This document shows positions 18,868 through 28,870 of a DNA stretch of 64,000 bases, piece by piece. Positions within the stretch are counted from its first letter, which is position 1. Each line of letters begins with the position of its first letter. The notes beneath the pieces are model-generated. The model saw only the letters and a program-made list of their open reading frames with translations. It searched no databases and had not been told where the DNA came from. The stretch is from Duganella alba. GTDB lineage: Bacteria; Pseudomonadota; Gammaproteobacteria; Burkholderiales; Burkholderiaceae_D. The DNA is taken from NCBI RefSeq assembly GCF_009674495.1, contig NZ_WKJN01000001.1, positions 62,001-126,000 of the forward strand, in the 5' to 3' direction. The position numbers were made by a program, and so were the translations under genes.

Positions 18868-19836
18868 ATGGAACAACAAAAAATCCTCGTCATCGGCGCC
18901 AATGGCCAGATCGGCAGCGAACTGGTGGAAGCACTGGCCGCGCAGCACGGCGCGCAGAACGTCATCGCCAGCGATGTCAGCCCGACCAACCTGTACAACG
19001 CAGCGCGCTACACCACGCTGAACGTGCTGGATAAGGTGGCGCTGGCCGCGTTGATCACCGACGAAGGCATCACCCAGGTGTACCAGCTGGCGGCGATGCT
19101 GTCGGCCACCGGCGAGGCGGCGCCGCTGAAGGCGTGGACGCTGAACATGGACGGCCTGCTGAACATCCTGGAAGTGGCGCGCGAGCGCGGCGCCATCGGC
19201 AAGCCGCTGAAAGTGTTCTGGCCATCGTCGATCGCGGCCTTCGGCCCGAACACGCCGGCTGCCGACACGCCGCAGCTGACGGTGATGGATCCGACCACCA
19301 TCTACGGCATCAGCAAGCTGGCCGGCGAACGCCTGTGCGAGTACTACTTCCTGAAATACGGCGTGGATGTGCGTTCGATCCGCTACCCAGGCATCATCAG
19401 CTACAAATCGCCTCCGGGCGGCGGCACCACCGATTACGCGATTGCGATCTTCCACTCGGCGCTGCGCGGCGAGCGTTATGAATGCTTCCTCGGCCCGCAA
19501 ACCACGTTGCCGATGATCTACATGCCCGACGCCATCCGCGCCACCATCGAACTGATGGATGCGCCGGCGGAGCAGGTCAAGGTGCGTTCGTCGTACAACG
19601 TGGCCGGCGTGTCGTTCAATCCTGAGCAGCTGGCTGCGGCGATCACCCGCAAACTGCCGGACTTCAAGATCGCCTACAAGCCGGACAGCCGCCAGGCCAT
19701 CGCCGACAGCTGGCCGCAAAGCCTGGACGACGCCACCGCCACCGCCGACTGGGGCTGGAAAGCGCGCATCGGCGTGGATGAAATGGTAGACAGTATGCTG
19801 GCGAATATCGACGTCAGCCTAAGCAAGGCCGCCTGA
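18868..19836 (+). CDS. L-threonine 3-dehydrogenase, SDR (NAD-epimerase-like) type
   Basis: The 322-residue extended short-chain dehydrogenase has the NAD-binding GANGQIGSEL near its start and the catalytic YGISK (about 148-152). It resembles the UDP-galactose-epimerase-like threonine dehydrogenases rather than the zinc-dependent E. coli Tdh. It would oxidise threonine to 2-amino-3-oxobutanoate, the substrate of the Kbl enzyme encoded just upstream; this linkage supports the assignment over other SDR roles. I prefer ATG 18868 because AGGAA precedes it; ATG 18844, two bases after the kbl stop, would add 8 residues. Confidence 0.9.
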   Translation: MEQQKILVIGANGQIGSELVEALAAQHGAQNVIASDVSPTNLYNAARYTTLNVLDKVALAALITDEGITQVYQLAAMLSATGEAAPLKAWTLNMDGLLNILEVARERGAIGKPLKVFWPSSIAAFGPNTPAADTPQLTVMDPTTIYGISKLAGERLCEYYFLKYGVDVRSIRYPGIISYKSPPGGGTTDYAIAIFHSALRGERYECFLGPQTTLPMIYMPDAIRATIELMDAPAEQVKVRSSYNVAGVSFNPEQLAAAITRKLPDFKIAYKPDSRQAIADSWPQSLDDATATADWGWKARIGVDEMVDSMLANIDVSLSKAA

Positions 19837-19871
19837 GAGCGCGCCTGCAACGAGAAAGAGAGAGACACCTG

Positions 19872-21242
19872 ATGGACATGAGCGTTTTTGATTTATTTAA
19901 GATCGGCGTCGGCCCGTCGAGTTCCCACACCGTGGGTCCGATGGTTGCCGCGCGCCGGTTCTTGCAGGATAACGCTCCACTGGATGACGTGACCGAAGTC
20001 AAGGCCGAGCTATACGGCTCGCTGGCCCTGACCGGCATCGGCCACGCCACCGATAAAGCCATTCTTCTGGGCCTGATGGGCGAAACGCCGCAAGACGTGG
20101 CGCCCACGCGCATCGATGCGCAGCTGGCGGAGGCTGAAACGTCCGGTCAACTGAACCTGCTGGGGCGCCACGCCGTGCCGTTCAAGCGCGGCACGCATCT
20201 GATATTCCACATGGCCGAATCGCTGCCGGAGCATCCGAACGGCATGCGCTTCACGCTGACCCGCAAGGATGGCGGCGCCGTCTCCAAAGTCTACTACTCG
20301 GTGGGCGGCGGCTTTATCCGGGAAGAGGGCGAGGAAGCCGCGGCGGTAGCCTCGGTGAGCGTGCCTTACCCATTCGCCACCATGGACGAACTGCTGGCGC
20401 ACGGCGTGCGCAGCGGCCTGACCATCCCGCAAATGCTGCGGGCCAATGAGCGCGTGCGCATCAGCGACGATGAACTGGATGCCGGCCTGGATAAGATCTG
20501 GCGCGTCATGCGCGACTGTATCGCCCATGGCCTGGAAACGCCGGGCCAGCTGCCGGGCGGCTTGAACGTCAAGCGGCGCGCCGCCGGCCTGTGGTCGCAG
20601 GCGCGCACGCCGAAGACCGATAGCCTGCCTCACGACGCCATGCACCAGGTCAGCCTGTACGCGATGGCGGTCAACGAAGAAAACGCCGCCGGCGGCCGCG
20701 TGGTCACGGCGCCGACCAACGGCGCTGCCGGCATCATCCCGGCCGTACTGCGCTACTACGCGGAAGACTGCAAACCGAGCGATCCTGTCAGCGGCGTGCG
20801 CGACTTCATGCTGACGGCTGCGGCCATCGGCATGCTGTGCAAGCGCAACGCGTCGATCTCCGGCGCGGAAATCGGCTGTCAGGGCGAAGTGGGCGTGGCC
20901 TGCGCCATGGCCGCCGCGGGTCTGGTCGCCGCACTGGGCGGCAGCAATGGCCAGATCGAGAACGCCGCCGAAATCGGCATCGAGCACCATCTGGGCATGA
21001 CCTGCGATCCGATCGGTGGCCTGGTGCAGATTCCGTGCATCGAGCGTAACGGCATGGGTGCGGTCAAGGCCATCACGGCCGCCTCGCTTGCGCTGAAGGG
21101 CGACGGCACCCACTTCGTCAGCCTCGACGAAGTGATCGAGACCATGCGCCAGACGGGCGCCGACATGCAGGCCAAGTACAAGGAAACCTCCCTGGGCGGC
21201 CTGGCGATTCACGTCATCACCGTCAATCACGCCGCTTGCTGA
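19872..21242 (+). CDS. sdaA: L-serine ammonia-lyase, single chain
   Basis: The 456-residue enzyme deaminates L-serine to pyruvate. It has the fused beta and alpha parts: [20 protein letters not shown] at the start and [14 protein letters not shown], then the cysteines of the oxygen-sensitive 4Fe-4S cluster in [11 protein letters not shown] and [14 protein letters not shown]. It starts 35 bases after the threonine dehydrogenase. With GlyA (not here) turning glycine into serine, the three genes would take threonine to acetyl-CoA and pyruvate. Confidence 0.96.
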   Translation: MDMSVFDLFKIGVGPSSSHTVGPMVAARRFLQDNAPLDDVTEVKAELYGSLALTGIGHATDKAILLGLMGETPQDVAPTRIDAQLAEAETSGQLNLLGRHAVPFKRGTHLIFHMAESLPEHPNGMRFTLTRKDGGAVSKVYYSVGGGFIREEGEEAAAVASVSVPYPFATMDELLAHGVRSGLTIPQMLRANERVRISDDELDAGLDKIWRVMRDCIAHGLETPGQLPGGLNVKRRAAGLWSQARTPKTDSLPHDAMHQVSLYAMAVNEENAAGGRVVTAPTNGAAGIIPAVLRYYAEDCKPSDPVSGVRDFMLTAAAIGMLCKRNASISGAEIGCQGEVGVACAMAAAGLVAALGGSNGQIENAAEIGIEHHLGMTCDPIGGLVQIPCIERNGMGAVKAITAASLALKGDGTHFVSLDEVIETMRQTGADMQAKYKETSLGGLAIHVITVNHAAC

Positions 21243-21291
21243 CAGCAGGTTTTTTCACCAACTTGGGCCTCCTCCTGCAGAAACTCCAAAA

Positions 21292-21338
21292 TTGACATAT
21301 AGTCGCCAACTTGATTAAACAATGAGAATAAGAATCAT
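21292..21338 (+). promoter_or_regulatory. Promoter and Fur-like box of the iron permease gene
   Basis: A perfect -35 box TTGACA (21292-21297) is followed after about 16-17 bases by a weak -10 region (ATTAAA). Just downstream, TGAGAATAAGAATCA (21323-21337) matches the left half of the Fur 7-1-7 pattern TGAGAAT-N-ATTCTCA and 4 of 7 bases of the right half. Fur bound there would block the start of transcription. The -10 is poor, so the exact start is uncertain. Confidence 0.5.
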
Positions 21339-23268
21339 GTTGATTGCGACAAGAATCTGGTCGATAGTGCTGCTGGCCTTTTGCCTGGGCGGGACCGTGC
21401 ATGCGCAGGCCAGCGATCCAAACGCCGGCGCAAAGCAGTTGTGGCAGCTGATTGACTATGTCGCAGTCGATTACGGTGGCGCAGTCGCAAACGGCGTGGC
21501 GACCAGCGACTCCGAATATGCGGAGATGCTGGACTTTACCGACAACTCGTCCAGGCAGGCCGCCAGCCTGCCGCCGCATGCCTCCAAGGCGGGCGTACTG
21601 GCTGCGGTGGCGGACCTGCGCGCCGCCGTCATACGCAAGGCCGATGCGGCCGAAGTAAAGCGCCTGGCGCACCACGCCAACGAATTGCTGATCGCCGCCT
21701 ATCCGATTCCCGTGGCGCCGAAAGCCATGCCGAATCTGGCGCGCGGCGCATCGCTGTATGCCGCGCAGTGCGCCGCCTGCCACGGCGCGGACGGTCATGG
21801 CGATGGCCCGCTGGCGGCCTCGCTCGACCCCAAGCCCATCGCATTTTCCGACGCCGAACGTGCCCGCTCGCGCAGCCTGATGGCGCTGTACCAGGTCGTA
21901 TCGCAAGGCGTGGCCGGCACCTCGATGGCCAGTTTTGCGGCGCTGCCAGAAGCGGACCGCTGGGATCTGGCCTTCTTTATCGGCGGCCTGTCCTACGACG
22001 CCGCCGCACGGTCACGCGGCGAGAAGCTGTGGAAGGGCAATCCGGCGCTGCGGGCGCATTTCCCCGACCTGGCCGCCGTCACCACGCTGACGCCGGAAGC
22101 CGTCGCCGCCAGAACCAGCGCGCAGACGGCGCACGACCTGACCGCCTACATCCGCAGCAAGCCATCCGAAGCCGATGCGCTCAAGCCATCCGGCCTGGCG
22201 CTGTCGCGCGCGCGCCTGGCCGAAAGCCTGGCCGCCCTGCATGCCGGCGACCGCGCGGCGGCGACGAAACTGGGCCTGTCCGCCTATCTGGACGGCTTCG
22301 AACCGATCGAGCCGATGGTCGGCGCCCGCAACAAATCGCTGCTGGCCGCCGTCGAAAGCGCCATGCTGGCATACCGTTCCGCAGTCGCCGACGGCAATGT
22401 CGTGAAGGCCGACGCCGTCGGCAAGGAACTGACGCAGCTGTTCACATTGGTGGAAACCGAACTGGGTGACGCCAAGGCCGACCCGATGACCACCTTTGTC
22501 GGCGCGCTCACCATCCTGCTGCGCGAAGGCGTCGAGGCGCTGCTGATCGTGATCGGCATCGTCGCCTTCCTGCGCAAGGCGCAGCGCAAGGACGTGCTGC
22601 CGTATGTGCACACGGGCTGGGTCGGCGCGCTGGTGGCCGGCATCCTGACCTGGGTGGCGGCGACCTACCTGGTGACGATCAGCGGCGCCAGCCGCGAAGT
22701 GAGCGAGGGTGTCGGTTCGGTGTTCGCGGCGCTGGTGCTGTTGAGCGTCGGCCTGTGGATGCACCAGAAGAGCAGCGCCGGACGCTGGCAGGAATACCTG
22801 AGCGAGAAGCTGTCGGCCGCCATGAGCCGCAAGACCGCCTGGAGCCTGTTCGCGCTGTCCTTCATCGCGGTCTATCGCGAAGTGTTCGAGACTGTGCTGT
22901 TCTACTCCGCACTGGCGGCGGACGGCAACGGCGGCGCGCTGCTGGGCGGCTTTGTCGCAGCGGTGGTGCTGCTGGCGATCATTGCCTGGGTGCTGCTGCG
23001 CTCCAGCGCGCGCATGCCGATCGGGAAGTTCTTCTCCTTCACGTCGGGCTTTGTCGCGGTGCTGGCGGTGATCCTGATCGGCAAGGGCATGGCGGCGTTG
23101 CAGGAAGCCGGTTGGGTGGGCGTGACGCCGGTCAGCTTCCCGCGCATCGATATTCTCGGCGTGCTGCCGACCGCTGAAACGCTGGGCGCGCAGGCGCTGG
23201 TGCTGGCGATTCTGGTCGCCGGCTTCGGCTTCAACCGCATCTCGGCGGCGCGGGGCGTGAAGGCTTAA
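21337..23268 (+). CDS. Cytochrome c/FTR1-family iron permease
   Basis: The 643-residue protein has a signal peptide (to about residue 25), a helical region, a cytochrome c domain with the heme motif CAACHG (about 144-149), a linker, and an FTR1 permease part from about 385 with seven membrane segments. The iron motifs R-E-x-x-E are REGVE (about 396-400) and REVFE (about 515-519). FTR1 takes up iron coupled to its oxidation; the heme domain may accept the electron. In EfeUOB systems this is done by separate proteins, so this is a fused layout. ATG 21337 is chosen because the upstream ATG lies in the Fur-like box and has no ribosome site. The stop overlaps that of the next, convergent gene. Confidence 0.92.
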   Translation: MLIATRIWSIVLLAFCLGGTVHAQASDPNAGAKQLWQLIDYVAVDYGGAVANGVATSDSEYAEMLDFTDNSSRQAASLPPHASKAGVLAAVADLRAAVIRKADAAEVKRLAHHANELLIAAYPIPVAPKAMPNLARGASLYAAQCAACHGADGHGDGPLAASLDPKPIAFSDAERARSRSLMALYQVVSQGVAGTSMASFAALPEADRWDLAFFIGGLSYDAAARSRGEKLWKGNPALRAHFPDLAAVTTLTPEAVAARTSAQTAHDLTAYIRSKPSEADALKPSGLALSRARLAESLAALHAGDRAAATKLGLSAYLDGFEPIEPMVGARNKSLLAAVESAMLAYRSAVADGNVVKADAVGKELTQLFTLVETELGDAKADPMTTFVGALTILLREGVEALLIVIGIVAFLRKAQRKDVLPYVHTGWVGALVAGILTWVAATYLVTISGASREVSEGVGSVFAALVLLSVGLWMHQKSSAGRWQEYLSEKLSAAMSRKTAWSLFALSFIAVYREVFETVLFYSALAADGNGGALLGGFVAAVVLLAIIAWVLLRSSARMPIGKFFSFTSGFVAVLAVILIGKGMAALQEAGWVGVTPVSFPRIDILGVLPTAETLGAQALVLAILVAGFGFNRISAARGVKA

Positions 23269-25994
23269 CGTTCCAGCAGGGCGCGGAAGGCGTCCGGCGT
23301 CAATGGCTTGCTGAAGTGGTAGCCCTGCATCTCGTCGCAGTCCTGCTCGCGCAGGAACTCCAGCTGTTCCACCGTCTCCACGCCCTCCGCAATGGTGGTC
23401 AGCCCCAGGCTGCGCGCCATGTTGATGATGGCGCTGACGATGGCCTTGTCCTCGCTGTCGGTGCTGATGTCGCGCACGAAGGACTGGTCGATCTTCAGCT
23501 TGTACACCTTGAACTTCTTCAGGTGACTGAGGGAAGAGAAGCCGGTGCCGAAGTCGTCGATCGACATGCGGATGCCGCGATCGTGCAGCTGGTTCATGGT
23601 GGCGATGGCGCCTTGCGGGTCCTGCACCGCCACGCCTTCCGTCAGTTCCAGCTCCAGGTATTCCGGCGGCAGGCCTTCCTCATACAGCACCTGCGCCACA
23701 TGCGAGGGCAGGTCGGCGGTGCGGAACTGAATGGCCGACAGGTTCACCGCCATCACCATCGGCGGGAAGCCGGCGTCCAGCCAGCCGCGCGCCTGGCGCA
23801 CGGCCTGGCGCAGCACCCAGTCACCAATCGCCACAATCAAGCCGCTTTCCTCGGCCGCCGGAATGAATTCCGCCGGCGACACCACGCCCAGCTCCGGCGT
23901 GCTCCAGCGCAGCAGCGCTTCGGCGCCGACGATGCGGCCCGTCTTCAACGATACCTGCGGCTGATACACCACGTGCATCTGTTCACGCTCCAGTGCGTAG
24001 CGTAGCGCGTTCACCACCTGCAAATGGCGCGCCGCGCGCTGCTGCATGGCGGCGGTGAAGAAGCGGAAGTCGTGGCGGCCGGCGCGCTTGACCTGATACA
24101 TGGCGGCGTCGGCGCGTTGCAGCAGCGTTTCCACATCCAGCCCGTCGTCCGGGTACATGGCGATGCCGATCGAGGCGGTGACTTTCAGGTCGTGCACACC
24201 GACGGTGTAGGACTGGCCGGTCATGTCCAGCAGCTTGCGCGCCACATCGCTTGCCTCGCTGCTGCCGACATTGCGCAGCACGAAGATGAATTCATCGCCG
24301 CCCAGGCGCGCCACCATGTCGCCTTCGCGGATGCAGCTGGTCAGGCGCAACGCCAGTTCGGACAGCAGCGAATCGCCTACGGTATGGCCCAGCGAGTCGT
24401 TGATGTCCTTGAAGTGGTCCAGGTCCAGCATCATCAGCGCCATCGAGCAGCGGCTGGTGCGGGCCTGTTCCAGCAGGTGGCGTGCGCGTTCGTGCAGCTG
24501 CGAGCGGTTCGGCAGGCCGGTCAGCACGTCGTAATGCGCCAGGTACTGCACGCGCTGGTCGGTCTGCTGGCGTACCGCCTCGCGGTCGAAGTTCTTCAGC
24601 GCGAATTCGATATCGAGCGTCATTTCCAGCAGCAGTTCGCGCACATCGTGATCGAACGCGTTCACGGCGCTGGAGTAGGGCGCGAAGAAGCCGATGATCT
24701 CACCGTCGCGCCGCAACGGAATCGCGGCCGACGACGCCCAGCCGTAGCGCGCGCCGTGCGCGTGCCAGTAGGCCGTCTCCGGTGCGTGCTGGTAGTCCTG
24801 GCACCAGTAGGGCTGGCCGCTGTGGTAGGACAGGCCGATTGGTCCGCGGCCCTCCGGCGTGTTCGGGTCCAGCGACACTTCCAGCTGGTCCAGGTATTCG
24901 ACGCCGCCGCCGTAGGACGCGGCCACCACGATGCGGCCGTGCTCCTTGTCGATCATGCCGATCCACGCCATCGCCATGCCGCCGTAGCTGACCACGTCGC
25001 GGCAGATGCGCTCGAACAGTTCGGCCTCGCTGTGGCTGCGCACAATCGCCTGGTTGCATTGGCTGAGGGCGGAGTACAGGCGGCTGATGCGCTGGATGCG
25101 CTCGACGGCCTCATTGCGCTCGGCATCGAGCCGCGCCAGGCTTTGCTGCGTATGCGCCAGCCAGCCCCACACGCTGTCGCGCGCTTTTTCGGAGACGGTG
25201 AGCGGATCGGAAAAGTCGCCGCGTCCCAGCTTTTCCATGCCGGCCTGCAGCTGGTCGACCGAGCAGCCTAGCGAGGCGTCCAGCCGGCGCTTGGCGCGCC
25301 ACACTAAAATCACCAGCACCACGGCGCTGAACATGAAGGCCGCCCTGGCCATGTTGGCGTCGAGCGCGGTCTCCTCCACCAGCAGGCGCGTGCGGTGGTC
25401 GACGCTGTCGTTGACGGCGCCGATCGGGCGCATGATGTCGGCCTTGGCGCGGTGGTAGGCGGTGTTGTGCAGCATGGCGGTGGCCTGGGCGTTGTCGCCG
25501 CCGGCCGCCCGCAGGTCCATGGCGGCGATCTCCAGGCCCACCAGCTTGTCCGATTCGTTCTTGGCGGCCGCCAGCAGCGCCAGTTCCTCCGGCGCGAAGC
25601 GCGCTTCGCGCATCATCTGCATCAGCGGCATGGGGGCGTCGCCTTCGCGCGGCCGCTGGCCGTTGGCCAGCACCAGATCCCAGTAGACGTTTTCGTAGTT
25701 GCGCGGGCGCGGCAGGCGGCCGTCGCGGATGTCGACGATTTCGTTGTAGTTCCTGCGGTATTGCGCATCGCCGGTGGCCACGTAGGTGCGCGCCATGCGC
25801 GTCAGATCGTCGGAAGACTGGCGCAGTTCCTCGACCAGGTTGTGCGAGGCGTAGCGCAGTTCATTGGCCTGGTCGATGCGTTTTTCGGTCCACACGTAGA
25901 ACATGAACGCCGCCGCCACCAGCAGCAGGGTGCCGAAGCAGGCCCACAGATAGCTGATGAACTGGGGTTGAGATGAACTGGCGTGGGACTTCAT
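23265..25994 (-). CDS. Membrane GAF-GGDEF-EAL cyclic-di-GMP protein
   Basis: The 909-residue protein has TM1 (about 14-35), a periplasmic helical region of about 170 residues, TM2 (about 218-236), a linker, a GAF-type domain (about 310-460), a GGDEF domain with intact RLGGDEF (about 561-567) and an EAL domain with EALLRW (about 692), NLSAIQF, ELTEG and IDDFGTGFSS. Both catalytic domains look intact, so it may synthesise or degrade cyclic-di-GMP depending on its inputs. I use ATG 25994; the frame is open to 26057 but that part lacks a ribosome site. It is divergent from thrC. Confidence 0.9.
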   Translation of the reverse strand: MKSHASSSQPQFISYLWACFGTLLLVAAAFMFYVWTEKRIDQANELRYASHNLVEELRQSSDDLTRMARTYVATGDAQYRRNYNEIVDIRDGRLPRPRNYENVYWDLVLANGQRPREGDAPMPLMQMMREARFAPEELALLAAAKNESDKLVGLEIAAMDLRAAGGDNAQATAMLHNTAYHRAKADIMRPIGAVNDSVDHRTRLLVEETALDANMARAAFMFSAVVLVILVWRAKRRLDASLGCSVDQLQAGMEKLGRGDFSDPLTVSEKARDSVWGWLAHTQQSLARLDAERNEAVERIQRISRLYSALSQCNQAIVRSHSEAELFERICRDVVSYGGMAMAWIGMIDKEHGRIVVAASYGGGVEYLDQLEVSLDPNTPEGRGPIGLSYHSGQPYWCQDYQHAPETAYWHAHGARYGWASSAAIPLRRDGEIIGFFAPYSSAVNAFDHDVRELLLEMTLDIEFALKNFDREAVRQQTDQRVQYLAHYDVLTGLPNRSQLHERARHLLEQARTSRCSMALMMLDLDHFKDINDSLGHTVGDSLLSELALRLTSCIREGDMVARLGGDEFIFVLRNVGSSEASDVARKLLDMTGQSYTVGVHDLKVTASIGIAMYPDDGLDVETLLQRADAAMYQVKRAGRHDFRFFTAAMQQRAARHLQVVNALRYALEREQMHVVYQPQVSLKTGRIVGAEALLRWSTPELGVVSPAEFIPAAEESGLIVAIGDWVLRQAVRQARGWLDAGFPPMVMAVNLSAIQFRTADLPSHVAQVLYEEGLPPEYLELELTEGVAVQDPQGAIATMNQLHDRGIRMSIDDFGTGFSSLSHLKKFKVYKLKIDQSFVRDISTDSEDKAIVSAIINMARSLGLTTIAEGVETVEQLEFLREQDCDEMQGYHFSKPLTPDAFRALLER

Positions 25995-26094
25995 GTCGAT
26001 GACGGCAAGATGCTGAAGTGTCACAGTATAGGGCCTGGGTCGCGCCCCGCCCAGCACCGCAGAATGGAGGGATGACCATAAAACAACGTGAATT

Positions 26095-26133
26095 TTTACG
26101 GAAAGGCCCGAGGGGCACTATAATAACCCCTCG
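26095..26133 (+). promoter_or_regulatory. thrC promoter with a dyad spanning the -10 box
   Basis: A consensus -10 TATAAT (26119-26124) has TTTACG (26095-26100) 18 bases upstream as a fair -35. A perfect 7-base inverted repeat, CGAGGGG (26109-26115) and CCCCTCG (26127-26133), encloses the -10. Transcription would start near 26131 and give a leader of about 45 bases. The dyad may be an operator, or part of a leader hairpin if the start lies further upstream. Confidence 0.55.
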
Positions 26134-26175
26134 CCTTTGTACCGTTCTGCAGCTCAACTGGATTCTTTCTCATTT

Positions 26176-27651
26176 ATGCAATACGTGTCTACCCGCGCCG
26201 CCGCGTCGGCCGCCGCTTCGTCCTCCCAACAATTTTCCGATATTCTGCTGGGCGGCCTTGCCGCTGACGGCGGCCTGTTCCTGCCGGCCGAATACCCGCA
26301 GGTGACTGGCGCCGAGCTGGATGCATGGCGCCAGCTGTCGTATGCCGACCTGGCGTTTGAAATTCTGAAGAAGTTCGCGACCGATATTCCCGAAGCCGAC
26401 CTGCGCGCGCTGACCGCCAAGACCTATACCAAGGAAGTGTACAAGAACGCCCGCCAGGGCGAGAAAGCCAGCCAGATCACGCCGCTGCGCGTGCTGGAAG
26501 AAGAGAACGGCACCAGGCTGGTGCTGCAAGCGCTGTCCAACGGCCCGACGCTGGCGTTCAAGGACATGGCCATGCAGTTGCTGGGCAACCTGTTCGAGTA
26601 CGCGCTGGCCAGGCAGAATGCGGAACTGAATATTTTCGGCGCCACCTCCGGCGATACCGGCAGCGCGGCAGAATACGCGATGCGCGGCAAGCAGGGCATC
26701 CGTGTCTTCATGCTGTCGCCGCACAAGAAGATGAGCGCCTTCCAGACCGCGCAGATGTTCAGCCTGCAGGACCCCAACATCTACAACATCGCCATCGAAG
26801 GCGTGTTCGATGATGCGCAGGACATGGTCAAAGCGGTGTCCAACGATCTGGAATTCAAGGCCAAGTACAAGATCGGCACCGTCAACTCGATCAACTGGGC
26901 GCGCGTGGTGGCGCAGGTGGTGTACTACTTCCGCGGCTACCTGGCCGCGACCACCTCGAACGACCAGAAGGTCTCGTTCACCGTCCCATCGGGTAACTTC
27001 GGCAATATCTGCGCCGGCCACATCGCGCGCATGATGGGCCTGCCGATCGACAAGCTGGTGGCCGCTACCAACGAGAACGACGTGCTGGATGAATTCTTCC
27101 GCACCGGCGTGTACCGCGTGCGCAAATCGGCCGAGACCTACCACACCAGCAGCCCGTCGATGGACATCTCCAAGGCGTCCAACTTCGAGCGCTTCGTGTA
27201 TGAACTGGTGGGCCGCGACGGCGACCGCACCCGCGCGCTGTTCCAGAAAGTGGAAACGCAGGGCGGCTTCGACCTGTCCGGCAAACCGGGCAGCGACGGC
27301 GACGAATTCAAGCTGGTGGCGCAATACGGCTTCAAGTCCGGCAAGTCCACCCACGACGACCGCGTCAACACCATCCGCGACGTGGCCGACGATTACGGCA
27401 TCGTGATCGACACCCACACCGCCGATGGCATCAAGGTGGCCAAGGAAAACCTGGAACCCGGCGTGACCATGATCGTGCTGGAAACCGCGCTGGCCGCCAA
27501 GTTCAACGAAACCATCCTGGAAGCGCTGGGCGAAGACGCCGAGCGTCCGGAAGGCTTCGAGAACATCGAAGACCTGCCGCAGAAGTTCGTGGTCATGAAA
27601 CCGGATGTCGCCGCCATGAAGGCGTACATCGCTGCCAATACGGGGCTGTAA
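26176..27651 (+). CDS. thrC: Threonine synthase
   Basis: The 491-residue PLP enzyme converts O-phosphohomoserine to threonine. The PLP lysine is in LAFKDMAMQLLGN (about 128). Other marks are MQYVSTRAA at the start, GATSGDTGSAAEYAMRGK and FTVPSGNFGNICAGHIAR. Length fits the long bacterial class. The moeA start codon overlaps its stop codon, so they are cotranscribed. The homoserine dehydrogenase gene (hom), often just upstream in related bacteria, is absent here. Confidence 0.97.
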   Translation: MQYVSTRAAASAAASSSQQFSDILLGGLAADGGLFLPAEYPQVTGAELDAWRQLSYADLAFEILKKFATDIPEADLRALTAKTYTKEVYKNARQGEKASQITPLRVLEEENGTRLVLQALSNGPTLAFKDMAMQLLGNLFEYALARQNAELNIFGATSGDTGSAAEYAMRGKQGIRVFMLSPHKKMSAFQTAQMFSLQDPNIYNIAIEGVFDDAQDMVKAVSNDLEFKAKYKIGTVNSINWARVVAQVVYYFRGYLAATTSNDQKVSFTVPSGNFGNICAGHIARMMGLPIDKLVAATNENDVLDEFFRTGVYRVRKSAETYHTSSPSMDISKASNFERFVYELVGRDGDRTRALFQKVETQGGFDLSGKPGSDGDEFKLVAQYGFKSGKSTHDDRVNTIRDVADDYGIVIDTHTADGIKVAKENLEPGVTMIVLETALAAKFNETILEALGEDAERPEGFENIEDLPQKFVVMKPDVAAMKAYIAANTGL

Positions 27652-28862
27652 TGGAACGCAAGCCGATGCTGGCCGTCCGTGAAGCGCTGGACCTGATGCT
27701 GGCCGCCGCGCGGCCGGTGCAGGAAGTCGACGTCATCTCCACGCTGGCCGCAAACGGCCGCGTGCTGGCCAGCGCGCAGGTCTCCGGCATGAACGTGCCG
27801 GGCGCCGACAACACGCAGATGGACGGCTACGCCGTGCGCGCCGCCGACTGCGCCAGCGGCCAGGCGTCGCTGACGGTATCGCAGCGCATTCCGGCCGGCC
27901 ACGTCGGCCAGCCTTTGCTGCCGGGGACTGCGGCGCGCATCTTCACCGGGGCGATGATCCCGGAGGGCGCGGACGCCGTCGTCATGCAGGAGCAGTGTGA
28001 ACTGACCGGCAATGTGGTCACCGTCAAGCATGCGCCGAAGTCCGGCGAATGGATACGCCGCGCCGGCGAAGACATCACCTCCGGCAGTGTGGTGCTGCCG
28101 GCCGGCGTGCGCCTGCGCAGCCAGGAGCTGGGCCTGGCCGCGTCGGTCGGTCTGGCGCAACTGCCGGTGCGGCGCAAGCTGCGCGTGGCTGTGTTCTTCA
28201 CCGGCGACGAGCTGACCATGCCGGGCGAACCACTGGCGCCGGGCGCCATCTACAACTCCAACCGCTTCACGCTGCGTGCGCTGCTGGAAAACCTGGGCTG
28301 CGAGATCACCGATTTCGGCATCGTGCCGGATTCGCTGGACGCCACGCGCTCGGTGCTGCGCGAATCGGCGCAGGGGCATGACCTGATCATCACTTCCGGC
28401 GGCGTGTCGGTCGGCGAGGAAGATCACATCAAGCCGGCGGTGGAAGCCGAAGGCAAGCTGAATATGTGGCAGATCGCCGTCAAGCCGGGCAAGCCGCTGG
28501 CGTTTGGCGAAGTGCAGCAGGCGTTCTTCGTCGGCCTGCCGGGCAATCCGGTGTCCAGCTTCATCACCTTCATGCTGTTCGTACGGCCGTTCGTGCTGCG
28601 CCTGCAAGGCGTGGAGGGGGCGATTGCGCCGCGCGCCTTTACCATGCGCGCCGATTTCGACTGGCCCAAGGCCGACAAGCGCAATGAATTCCTGCGCGTG
28701 CGCATCAACGAGGCGGGCGGCGTGGAGCTGTTCCGCAACCAGAGTTCCGGCGTGCTGACGTCGACGGTGTGGGGCGACGGCGTGATCGACAATCCGCCGG
28801 GCCAGGCCATCGCCAGCGGCGACCTGGTTCGATTTATACCGTTTAACGAGTTATTGTACTGA
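27651..28862 (+). CDS. moeA: Molybdopterin molybdenumtransferase
   Basis: The 403-residue enzyme inserts molybdate into adenylylated molybdopterin. Family marks are DNTQMDGYAVRA, FTGAMIPEGADAVVMQE, FFTGDEL, IYNSNRFTLRALL, ITSGGVSVGEEDHIK and AVKPGKPLAFG. It is complete. The ATG shares one base with the thrC stop (TAATG). moaD follows 8 bases later. Confidence 0.97.
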   Translation: MERKPMLAVREALDLMLAAARPVQEVDVISTLAANGRVLASAQVSGMNVPGADNTQMDGYAVRAADCASGQASLTVSQRIPAGHVGQPLLPGTAARIFTGAMIPEGADAVVMQEQCELTGNVVTVKHAPKSGEWIRRAGEDITSGSVVLPAGVRLRSQELGLAASVGLAQLPVRRKLRVAVFFTGDELTMPGEPLAPGAIYNSNRFTLRALLENLGCEITDFGIVPDSLDATRSVLRESAQGHDLIITSGGVSVGEEDHIKPAVEAEGKLNMWQIAVKPGKPLAFGEVQQAFFVGLPGNPVSSFITFMLFVRPFVLRLQGVEGAIAPRAFTMRADFDWPKADKRNEFLRVRINEAGGVELFRNQSSGVLTSTVWGDGVIDNPPGQAIASGDLVRFIPFNELLY

Positions 28863-28870
28863 TTGTACCG

